Assembly (NCBI RefSeq): GCF_963676685.1
Contig: NC_092344.1
Span: 56,008,830 to 56,072,829 of the forward strand
Source of the DNA: Mytilus edulis
Taxonomy: Eukaryota > Mollusca > Bivalvia > Mytilida > Mytilidae
Direction: 5' to 3'
DNA: 64,000 bases
This document shows positions 58,101-64,000 of the stretch, one piece after another; position 1 is the first letter of the stretch, and every line of letters starts with the position of its first letter. A model generated the notes under the pieces. It saw only the letters and a list, made by a program, of their open reading frames with translations, made no database searches and had not been told where the DNA came from. Position numbers and translations under genes: made by a program.

Positions 58101-59982
58101 TGGAGTTTCAGATCAAAGTGATAAGGGACACATTGGTGACATATGTTCTGCAGAGAACAGTTCTAAATCTGTAATCAGTTCTATAGCTGATGAGAAAATA
58201 CAAACTAAAGAAGGGTCAAGGAGAGAGGAGAATATTAAAGAGGAAGCTAAGCAGACAAAGAACAATAAAAAGAAGCATACTAGTGCTAGCTTTTGGACAC
58301 AACTTATTGAAGAGAGAAATGATGATGAGGATTTTGTCAGAGAATTTCATGCTAGTCAGGTGGAAGACGACATATTTGATATTTCTACGCCTGATATTGA
58401 TGAAATTGAACTAATAGAAAAGAAGTTAGAGAAAGTGAAAGTAAATGATGAAAAGGCTGAACCTATGAAACGCAAAACAGCCAAAAGAAGAAATGAAAAT
58501 GAAGAAAAGAAAGGTGCTGTAACCCAATCTTCTGAGGTTGTAAAATCTACAAATGAAAATGTGGCAGACATTCAGAGCTTTACCGACCTGGAAATAAAAA
58601 TTCCATCTCTAAAAGAGGTTATTGGATTAAAGAAATTGCAAAATCCACACACATACCAAACTGCTGTGGATAGTTGCAAAGCACACAAAAGTACTGCAAA
58701 TAGTCTGTCAGAAAAAGTTGCAAAAATCAGTATATCAGAAGATACTAATCAGTGTAGAATCAATAATATTTGCAGAGCATTGAATTACAATGAGGGTTTA
58801 TTGCAAAAAGTAAAAAAAATACTGACTATGTCACATTTAAAATTTGATCAGAAATCAGTGCAGACTTGTGAAAAAATTGAAAGTGACAAAACAACTGCTG
58901 CAGCTGCAAACCATGAAGAGGAAAAATCAAATAAAAAAGGAGAAGGCAGACACACAATTCAAGCAAAAAGAAATAATAAAAAACAGTCAAACAATTTGCC
59001 TAATCCTAAAATTTCTTTTCAATCAAAAGATCGTGCTGATATTCCACCAGTGCAAAGTTCAGAAATCCATTCTGTTGGCAATTGTGTAGAACAAAAGGCA
59101 AGTGAATTGAAAGATTTCAAACTAAAGGGAAATAATCAAAGACTGAAAGACTTCAAAGTAGGTATCCATAGTGATATTAAAGAAAAAGATGAGAAGGAAG
59201 GTGATACTTCTAATAAAAGAACAAAACAGAAAGAAACTTTAGAAAGAGTTAGCAAGGACTATAATTCAGGCAATTTGAAAAAGTCAACAAAAGAAGATAA
59301 AAGTAACAACAAAGAGGTTGGGGAAAAACCGTACAAATGTTATAGATCTGAACCATGGCAGGAAGTTAAACATGATTTGTCTGAATCTGAATGTCCTGAA
59401 TCTAGTGAATCTAGTGACTATTCAGAGGAGGAGGAGTCTCAGAACCATAAACATCCACATGACTTTGGTCAGACAGGAAGTCGAAATGTGAAACAGTCAC
59501 ATTATAAAAAAGCTAGTTATGATTTTGAAGACGATTGTGCATCATCTACAGAAGATGACAGTTCTGGAAGTGAAAATGATTTGAATCAAAATCCATGGGC
59601 CTCATTTATGAAAAGTTACTCCACAAATTTTCCATCACACTTTCCCAAAACAAGTGGATATCATCAAAATCCTTATGCTAGCATGTATAATTACCCATTT
59701 ATGAACATGCAACAGATGCCTTATATGAATATGCAACAGTATCCGTTCATGAATATGCAACAGAATCCATTCATGAATATGCAACAGAATCCGTTCATGA
59801 ATTTACATCAGAATCCATATATGAGTGCATACAACCCATACTTATATCACAATCCGTATTTTCAGATGACTCAGTCACAAACTCATCATAACTATCAAAA
59901 GATGTTAAAGAACCTGCAATTGCAGCAGAAATATGTCAAAATGATGCTTAAAAAACACAAGAAAATCATGTCAAAGAACTAA
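34132..59982 (+). CDS. DDX20: DDX20 (Gemin3) DEAD-box RNA helicase, complete, ten exons
   Basis: Exons: 34132-34315, 37732-37826, 39875-40043, 43187-43298, 48548-48690, 50716-50854, 51347-51488, 56053-56158, 57271-57372, 57746-59982; 3429 nt, 1142 aa, all GT-AG and in phase. Start chosen at the ATG giving MTSVAHNF; the in-frame TTG nine bases upstream is not a plausible animal start. Motifs: Q motif FERPSPIQ 43-50, Walker A AKSGTGKT 67-74, PTREIA 99-104, GG 128-129, TPG 148-150, DEAD 172-175, SAT 203-205, SRGID 330-334, HRIGRAGR 355-362. [15 protein letters not shown] spanning the first junction is specific to DDX20. The core ends in LPDPIPVDL (about 395-403), followed by a long acidic, lysine-rich, probably disordered tail, a five-copy octapeptide repeat (1047-1086) and a basic helical end. 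Known role: SMN-complex subunit for spliceosomal snRNP assembly in cytoplasm and Gems. The tail is longer than I recall for vertebrate DDX20 (about 820 aa). Confidence 0.96.
34403..34511. mobile_element. 109-bp foldback repeat next to DDX20 exon 1
   Basis: AGTCCAAATAATTATGACGTC and AAAGGCT at the left mirror AGCCTTT and GATGTCATATTTATTTGGACT at the right. An inner pair TACTTTGA / TCAAAGTA closes the stem. It begins 87 bp after the exon 1 donor. Confidence 0.75.
35165..35524. mobile_element. 360-bp MITE with inverted ends of about 70 bp
   Basis: AATAGACTATTTTCATTCTA, CCGACTTTTGACTCTG and AGGTTACCTACGACAT at the left are mirrored in order by ATGTCCTAGGTAACCT, CAGAGTCATAAGTCGG and AATATGAAAATAGTCTATT at the right. 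In DDX20 intron 1. Confidence 0.8.
36389..37090 (+). pseudogene. 5'-truncated retroelement reverse transcriptase (Penelope-like type), copy 1
   Basis: A 233-codon frame, about the last half of a reverse transcriptase: [32 protein letters not shown] (RT motif B region), [12 protein letters not shown] (catalytic YIDD, about 76-87), [27 protein letters not shown] and [15 protein letters not shown]. The upstream catalytic region is missing, as in 5'-truncated insertions. No GIY-YIG endonuclease follows. The [10 protein letters not shown] style suggests the Penelope-like group, but I cannot exclude another non-LTR lineage. The frame has no internal stop, so the insertion is fairly young. It is in DDX20 intron 1, same strand. 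A tail follows at 37150. Confidence 0.8.
37150..37410 (+). mobile_element. 3' tail of the intron 1 retroelement
   Basis: Follows the reverse transcriptase stop by 60 bp. Blocks: GAGCAGGATCTGCTTACCCT, TTGGTGGGGTTCGTGTTGTT, GTTGTGTCGTGTGTACTATT, CATGGCGTTGTCAGTTTATT and CCTTTGGTATCTTTCGTCCC. Solo copies at 6710-6866 (minus) and 13090-13270 show that this is the mobile 3' terminus. The ORF at 37174-37410 is not a gene. Confidence 0.75.
37859..39380. mobile_element. TATACGACCGC element, copy 1 (right end lost)
   Basis: Starts TATACGACCGCAAAA after a T-run. The body contains four imperfect units of roughly 155 bp (markers GGTTTTCGCACTATAACTTT, CACAAGGTTTATGACCA, GAATTAGGGGCCAAAAA), then ATTGTGCAATAGCAAG-type repeats. 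It aligns block for block with 53163-55116 to about 39370; the right terminus TGCGGTCGTATA is absent. In DDX20 intron 2, starting 32 bp after the exon 2 donor. Confidence 0.8.
40071..40139. mobile_element. 69-bp foldback repeat next to DDX20 exon 3
   Basis: CTCGCTTATAAGTCGG (40071-40086) and its exact complement CCGACTTATAAGCGAG (40124-40139), 27 bp after the exon 3 donor. Confidence 0.8.
40281..41469. mobile_element. Non-autonomous hAT-like element, 1.19 kb
   Basis: Ends CAGGGCTCAC and GTGAGCCCTG are exact inverted repeats of the hAT style. TAGAC directly abuts both ends (40276-40280 and 41470-41474). The body has a GC-richer start (GAAGAAGTCGCCCTCCCGAC) and related matter near the right end (CACTTCTCCCTATCAGTTTC). 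No transposase domain; ORFs at 40254 and 40521 are not recognised. In DDX20 intron 3. Confidence 0.7.
41681..42682. mobile_element. 1.0-kb element with ends TAAGGCTAGG.../...CCTGGCCTA
   Basis: Left AGGCTAGGATTTTTACATTT and GTTGGTT are mirrored by AACCAAC and AAATTTAAAAAACCCTGGCC at the right, an imperfect inverted pair of about 30 bp. No ORF with recognisable function. In DDX20 intron 3, 500 bp before exon 4. Confidence 0.6.
43299..45369. other. DDX20 intron 4, 5' part: no gene seen
   Basis: AT-rich intron sequence. A short direct duplication (TTGTTTTGATTTATTGTAAGAAA) is at 45208-45252. Nothing else is recognised. Confidence 0.5.
45370..47145 (+). pseudogene. Decayed retroelement reverse transcriptase, copy 2, multiple frameshifts
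   Basis: Pieces of one reverse transcriptase are spread over all three plus frames: [12 protein letters not shown] near 45660, [12 protein letters not shown] near 45840, [10 protein letters not shown] near 46110, then a frameshift near 46318 into [32 protein letters not shown] (catalytic YLDD), [20 protein letters not shown] and [14 protein letters not shown]. After a stop at 46828, further frame changes lead to [20 protein letters not shown] near 47110. It is longer than copy 1 but from a different subfamily and clearly inactive. In DDX20 intron 4, same strand as the gene. Confidence 0.8.
47250..47860 (+). repeat. Family M, plus copy carrying a nested mini-element
   Basis: Follows the decayed reverse transcriptase. 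Blocks: GCATGTCAGTTAACTGCTAG, TATGGGGAGGGTTGAGATCT, AACCCCGCCGCAATTTTGCA, CCTGTCCCAAGTCAGGAGCC, then GACGTCCATTATCACTGTAC, GGTGCGGGAGTTTCTCGCTA and GTTGTTGTCGCTTTGACACA. It is interrupted at 47561-47635. Confidence 0.75.
47561..47635. mobile_element. 75-bp internally deleted TATACGACCGC element
   Basis: Has only the left end (TATACGACAGCAAAAATTGA, then TCGTATATTGGTATCATGTT and GGCGTC) fused to the right end (CCTGTGGAGCATTTGGTT). Intact family M copies read ATGATTTT..AATTTTAG across the insertion point, which fixes both boundaries. Confidence 0.8.
48691..49933. other. DDX20 intron 5, 5' part
   Basis: No gene. The patch 49340-49660 contains repeated GAGTTAACTCGAG / CTCGAGTTTAA / TTCAAGTGAACTC variants and may be a decayed inverted-repeat element, but I could not define its ends. 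Confidence 0.45.
49934..50222. mobile_element. TTAA-flanked MITE, copy 2
   Basis: Begins TTAAGGTGGTATCCAACAC and ends TATGAACCACCTTAA. The body is the reverse complement of 14349-14574 with additional sequence (AATTTGGCTTGTTTAATTTT here, AATTAAACGAGCCAAATAAA there). In DDX20 intron 5. Confidence 0.8.
50904..50960 (+). repeat. DDX20: Decayed duplicate of the 3' end of DDX20 exon 6 plus its donor
   Basis: TTGACTTTCAACAATGCCTT, GCATTCT and GACTTACAAACTGTATATGT repeat, about 92 bp downstream, the exon 6 end TAGACTTCCAACAGTGCCTG, GTATTCT and AACTTACAGACCATGTATGT. It includes a second potential GTATAT donor. It lies in the 492-bp intron 6. Confidence 0.75.
51794..52055 (-). mobile_element. GCCCC-ended short element, copy 3
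   Basis: Minus-strand copy of 534-800: on the minus strand it starts AACAAGAATGTGTTCATAGT, continues GATGCCCCATCTGCACTATC and ends GGGCATAATAAA. In DDX20 intron 7. Confidence 0.75.
52640..55800. repeat. CCTTGACCTCA repeat family, copy 1, split by a nested element
   Basis: Starts GTCGAGCCGGCAACTTTTTG with a CGGGCGGCGGCGGCGG run, ends GGCGAGACATTTCAGTGTGTG and CACTCTTG. Between these lie imperfect tandem units of about 125-180 bp, each containing TGACCTTGACCTCATTTTCA and GGTTCAGTG. It is interrupted at 53163-55116. Other copies: 60930-62110 and 62125-63615. The plus-strand ORFs at 52588, 55035 and 55269 are by-products. Confidence 0.8.
53163..55116. mobile_element. TATACGACCGC element, copy 2, complete (1.95 kb)
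   Basis: Starts TATACGACCGCAAAAATT and ends TGCGGTCGTATAAAGCTGCG then CCCTGCGGAGCATCTGGTT. TATACGACCGCA near the left edge is mirrored by TGCGGTCGTATA 27 bp from the right edge. The body has four units of about 155 bp, then a GGGTCCAAAATTAAACTT region and a cluster of ATTGTGCAATAGCAAG repeats. It splits the host phrase GTTATAGTTAAGTTTTT|GTG, seen intact at about 55246-55270. No coding frame. In DDX20 intron 7. Confidence 0.85.
59692..59811 (+). repeat. DDX20: In-frame 24-bp x 5 coding repeat in DDX20
   Basis: Five consecutive octapeptides of the form (Y/M/N)P(F/Y)MN(M/L)(Q/H)Q at residues 1047-1086, near the DDX20 C-terminus, followed by a partial sixth (NPYMSAYN). Codon-level similarity (ATGAATATGCAACAG) indicates recent tandem expansion. 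Confidence 0.9.
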
Positions 59983-60110
59983 CTTTTTTGTAAAATGTTT
60001 GAAAGATTGTTTAAAAGACACTAGAAAATCATGTCAAGGGCCGAACTTGTTTGTTAAAAGTTTGAAAGATCTAAGTCATAGCTGCAATACAAGTATTGAT
60101 CTAGTCTTGT

Positions 60111-60116
60111 AATAAA
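60111..60116 (+). terminator. DDX20: Poly(A) signal of DDX20
   Basis: AATAAA, 129 bp after the stop codon. Just upstream, 59945-60010 and 60003-60060 form a short direct duplication (AGAAAATCATGTCAAAGAAC / AGAAAATCATGTCAAGGGCC), so the 3' UTR contains a copy of the coding end. Confidence 0.7.
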
Positions 60117-60284
60117 ATGCCTTAATGGTAACTTACCTTCCTATGCATTGTATTTCTACACACTTTTTATCAGGTCACCCAATTATAACTATTATTGCTG
60201 TACTGCACTCAACATTTTCATTTCAGTCACTATGTCTTGATTGCGGCTACTTCATTGAAATGAAAGTTGGTGGTTAGGTGGGAA

Positions 60285-60620
60285 AGTTTTATGACTGTGG
60301 GTCATTTATGGTTGTGTATGAAAGTAAAAAGATGTGGTATAATTGTCAATGAAATAACTACCAGTAACCTAATAACCTACAATATAACAACTATCAGTTA
60401 TTGTACAACCTTAAACAATGAGAAAAACTCATATGGCATAGTAAGCTATAAAAGGTCGCAAAATGAAATACATGAATGTAACACAATTCATACATTACCA
60501 ATTGAGAGACTAGCATACTGATTTATGTACATAACAAATAAACAAAACTAAAATGTGATACACAACCACTGAATAACAGGCTCCTGACTAGGGACAGACA
60601 TTTACACTGATATACAGGAG
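60285..60620 (-). repeat. Family N, minus copy
   Basis: AAAAAGATGTGGTATAATTG, CTTAAACAATGAGAAAAACT, AGCTATAAAAGGTCGCAAAA and CAGGCTCCTGACTAGGGACA in the order expected for the reverse complement of family N. The ORF at 60267-60521 is a by-product. Confidence 0.7.
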
Positions 60621-60929
60621 GTGATGGGTTTAAACATGTTTACCCGATTATTATACCATGTGTCGGGTAAAATGTTTTTGACCCATTCATTCTGTGTGTC
60701 TGTCTGTCCGTCCATCTGTCAGTCCTTCAGTCATGTTCTTGTCATCGCAACTCCTCTGAAACCACACAACAGAATTTCATGTTATTTTGTAGATAATAAG
60801 GACATACTATGTAGATGTGCATATCAACAGGAAATATTTGTCCAGTGACAATGTGTGGGGGGTAAGGGGGGGGTGTATGTGAGTGCACTCATGTAGGTTC
60901 TCTTATTACTTTCTGTTATGAAGGCAATT

Positions 60930-62110
60930 CAAAATCTTCTGGTTTTGTTGTGGAGTCTGGGACTTTGTTACAGAAAGCTTGACATAGGGATAGTGATTTG
61001 GGGGGGGGGGGGGGGGTGGCACAGCCTTAAATAACTTCTTAAAAGCTTCATATTTTAGAAGGTGGAAGACCTTGATGCTTTATACTTTGTCTATAGATGT
61101 CTTATGTTTCAAAGTTTCCGTCTGACACATGTCCATTGTCCTTGACCTCATTTTCATGGTTCAGTGACTGCTTGAAAAAAAAAGTTTTGTAATGTCAATA
61201 TCTCTTCTATTATGCGTTATAGAATAAATATATTTGGTATGTAAGTACCTAGCAACTTCCTCATTTCGTGGATCAGTCAACAAGGTTACGTGTTGGTGGT
61301 AATGTCCATATTTCAGACACTATAAGCAATAGGTCTAAAATTGAGAGAGGAAATGGGGAATGTGTCAAAGCGACATCAACCAGACCACAGAGCAGACGAC
61401 AGCCAAAAGCCACCAATGGATCTTCAATGTAGAGAGAAACTCCCACATCCGTAGGCGTCCTTCAGCTGGCCCCTTAAAAAATATGTATGCTAGTACAGTG
61501 ATAATGGACGTCATACTAAACTCCGAATTATACACAAGAAACTAAAATTAAAAATACAAGACTAACAAAGGCCAGAGACTCCTAACTTGGGACAGGCGCA
61601 AAAATTGCGGTGGGTTAAAACAAGTTTATGAAATCTCAACCCTCCCCCTATACCTCTGACCAATGTAGAAAAGTAAACGCATAACAATGCGCACATCAGT
61701 GTGTATGGAAAGATTGTAAGGTGTACATGTCCAACTGACAGGTGTCATCTTAGCTTTACCTCATTTTCAAGGTTCAGTGGTTATAGTTAAGTTTTTAAGT
61801 TTTGGTCTATTTTGTCTTATAGTAATACTATATATAATAGGTCTACTTTATTTGGTGTATGGAATGATTGTAAGGTGTACATGTTCGACTGGCAGGTGTC
61901 ATCTGACCTTTACCTCATTTAGTACATGGTTCAGTTGTCAAAGTTCAGTTTTTGAATTTTGGTCTTTTTTTCTAATACTATATGCAATAGGTCAACTTTT
62001 GATCAATGAGGTCAAGGTCAAACCTGTGAGACATGTACATTATAAAATATTTCCATACAAGTATATTTGTTTTATTTGACCTTGACCTCATTTTCATGAT
62101 TCATTGCTCA
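60930..62110. repeat. CCTTGACCTCA repeat family, copy 2, split by family M
   Basis: Starts with GAAAGCTTGACATAGGGATA followed by a G-homopolymer (about 17 bases near 61000) where copy 1 has GGC repeats. It has units with GTCCTTGACCTCATTTTCA and variant TTTACCTCA units. It is interrupted at about 61337-61700 by family M: TAAGCAATAGGTCTA resumes as GTGTATGGAAAGATTGTAAG after the insertion. Confidence 0.75.
61340..61715 (-). repeat. Family M, minus copy nested in the CCTTGACCTCA family
   Basis: AGGAAATGGGGAATGTGTCA, AAGCCACCAATGGATCTTCA, GTAGGCGTCCTTCAGCTGGC, ATGGACGTCATACTAAACTC and GGCCAGAGACTCCTAACTTG in order; very similar to 15550-15960. The 61360-61545 ORF is a by-product. Confidence 0.8.
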
Positions 62111-62369
62111 GTGTTTATTTTTTGCCTAGCCCGCGACTTTTGTCGCAGAAAGCTCGACCTAGGGGTAGTGATCTGGCGTCGGCGGCCAATTTAGAAGATG
62201 GAAGACCTGCATGCTTCAAACTTTGTATATAAATGCCTCGTGTTACGAAGTTTACGTCAGTCTCATGTCCAATGTCCTTGACTTCATTTTCATGGTTCAG
62301 TGACTACTTGAAAAAGTAAAAAATTTTTGTAATGTTAAATTCTCTCTTATTATAAGTAATAGGATATAA

Positions 62370-62765
62370 AAAAGAAGATGTGGTATTATTGCCAATGAGA
62401 CAACTATCCACAAAAGACCAAAATGACACAGACATTAACAACTATAGGTCACCGTACGGCCTTCAACAATGAGCAAAACCCATACCGCATAGTCAGCTAT
62501 AAAAGGCCCCGATAAGACAATGTAAAACAATTCAAACGAGAAAACTAACGGCCTTATTTATGTAAAAAAAGAACGAAAAACAAATATGTAACACATAAAC
62601 AAACGACAAGCACTGAATTACAGGCTCCTGACTTGGGACAGGCACATACATAAATAATGTGGCGGGGTTAAACATGTTAGCGGGATCCCAACCCTCCCTC
62701 TAACCTTGGACAGTGGTATAACAGTACAACATAAGAACGAACTATAAAAATTAATTGTGGAGAAC
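62370..62765 (-). repeat. Family N, minus copy, near complete
   Basis: AAGAAGATGTGGTATTATTG, GACCAAAATGACACAGACAT, GTCACCGTACGGCCTTCAAC, GCATAGTCAGCTATAAAAGG, CAGGCTCCTGACTTGGGACA and GGCGGGGTTAAACATGTTAG: the longest copy of family N in the window. Confidence 0.75.
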
Positions 62766-62869
62766 GAACTATATTTGGAATGTGCGTGCTTTGCAAGGTC
62801 CTCATGCCCGTCAGACAGTTTTCAATTGATCTCGACCTCATTTAATGGATCAGTGAACCAGAGTTGTAG

Positions 62870-63040
62870 TAATTGTAATTGTAATCATTAATCAGCGGTA
62901 ATTGATTAAAATTTTCCAAGTAATCAGTTTAATTATTAAACAGCAAAACATCTGATTACATGAAATTTGGTTTAATCAATTACTTTTCAAAATCCCTTGT
63001 AATCCTGATAACTTACTGATTACAATGAAAATAAATCTGA
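62870..63040. mobile_element. GTAATTGTAATC-ended short element
   Basis: GTAATTGTAATTGTAATCAT at the left and CTGATTACAATGA at the right are an imperfect inverted pair; the body repeats TAATCAGT/GATTACA. It interrupts GGATCAGTGAAC|AATGTTAA of the host repeat (compare 52992-53012, GTTCAGTGAACAAGGTTAAG). Confidence 0.65.
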
Positions 63041-63615
63041 GTGAACAATGTTAATTTTTGGTGGTCAAGTCCATATCTTAGAAACTATAAGCAATATGTC
63101 TAGTGTATTAGGTGTATGGAAGGACTGTAAGTACATGTCCAACTGGTGTCAACCGACTTTGACCTCATTTTCATGGTTCAGTGGTCAAAGTTACTTTTTG
63201 AGTTTTGGTCTTTTTTTCTAATACTTTTTGCAATAAGACAACTATATTTGGTGTATGAAAATATTTTACGATCTTTATCTCAGTCGTGCAGGTTTTATTT
63301 GACCTTGACCTAATTTTTACGGTTCATTGCCCAGTGTTAAGTTTTTCTGTATCGGTCTGTTTTTCTCAAACTGTAAGCAATAAGTCAACTATATTTGTTG
63401 TATAGAAAAATTGTTAGCTGTACATGTCTGCCTGGCATGATTCACCTGACCTTGACCTCATTTTCATGGTTCATTGGTCAATGTTTAATTTTCATGGTTA
63501 ATGTTAAGTTTATGTGACAGTTGTAATAAAGCTTTATATTTTAGACTATCAACATTATATCAATGATTAGTAAAGAAGGCGAGACATTTCAGCGTGTGCA
63601 CTCTTGTTGTGTTTA

Positions 63616-64000
63616 GGTCCGTTTTTCTTAAACTATAATATATTTGACTGTTTCTTTTATTTCACATTATTTAAAGAAATATGATAGAAAAATATACTCT
63701 CTATAATGAATAAAGCAAAACTTTAAAAATATAAAAGCATACACCTCAACCATGTGTTAAACACATATTTCTGGGGAAAACTGCACCAAGTACTTTAAAA
63801 AATTCAAATTTAAAGAAAGAAAAAAAAATCGTAATGATTTTTATAATTTGGTAATTTAACTGATGTTGATTTATTCTATCTGTATAATATAATCATCATA
63901 TATACCAGGATTCTAATTGTGTATGCCAGAAATGCGTTTCATCTTTGAAAACCCCTACTCATCAGTGATTTCTCGAATAAAAAAAGTTATATGCATTTCA
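63616..64000. other. No gene seen
   Basis: AT-rich sequence up to the window edge without recognisable repeats or coding potential. Confidence 0.5.

Larger units (their letters stand above)
62125..63615. repeat. CCTTGACCTCA repeat family, copy 3, with two nested insertions
   Basis: Starts AGCCCGCGACTTTTGTCGCA, GAAAGCTCGACCTAGGGGTA, and ends GGCGAGACATTTCAGCGTGT and GCACTCTTG, the same termini as copy 1. Units contain TTGACCTCATTTTCATGGTT variants. It is interrupted by family N (62370-62765) and by a small inverted-repeat element (62870-63040). Confidence 0.8.

Noticed and set aside
58190..58571. Overlapping ORFs inside the last DDX20 exon on both strands
   Set aside because: Shadows of the 745-codon DDX20 tail.
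1..64000. tRNA, rRNA or snRNA genes
   Set aside because: No cloverleaf with A/B boxes, no rRNA cores and no Sm-site snRNA pattern was recognised by eye; a tRNAscan/Infernal run would be decisive.

Overview
This is an AT-rich, intron-rich animal nuclear sequence packed with dispersed repeats. The two complete genes have long introns (0.37 to 5.3 kb) full of repeats, and the repeat families match ones I associate with bivalve molluscs, especially mytilid mussels. The organism assignment (bivalve, probably a mussel) is an inference from protein similarity and repeat style, not a database result. I see no prokaryotic operons, rRNA, tRNA or CRISPR.

Layout. 1-1245: tandem and dispersed repeats, one with a nested insertion. 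2488-5006 (minus): first two recognisable coding exons of a RecQ-type DNA helicase, whose remaining exons are not visible. 5627-5941 (plus): an unrecognised 104-codon ORF divergent from the helicase. 5942-9768: repeats and unremarkable sequence. 9769-33875 (minus): a complete ten-exon twinfilin gene (341 aa), including a minor-spliceosome (U12) AT-AC intron. 33876-34131: a 256-bp interval between two divergent start codons, probably a shared promoter. 34132-59982 (plus): a complete ten-exon DDX20/Gemin3 DEAD-box helicase gene (1142 aa) with a poly(A) signal at 60111. 60120-64000: nested repeats only.

Almost everything else is transposable-element material in introns: two reverse-transcriptase relics in DDX20 introns 1 and 4, a 4.1-kb element with terminal inverted repeats of about 490 bp in twinfilin intron 7, a pair of elements with arrays of 168-bp units, several short inverted-repeat (MITE-like) families, and large multi-copy repeats that interrupt each other. 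Because several families are present both with and without an insertion, some element ends can be set to within a few bases.

Functionally the two complete genes are unrelated housekeeping genes: an actin-monomer/capping-protein regulator and an SMN-complex RNA helicase. They are linked only by the divergent promoter.
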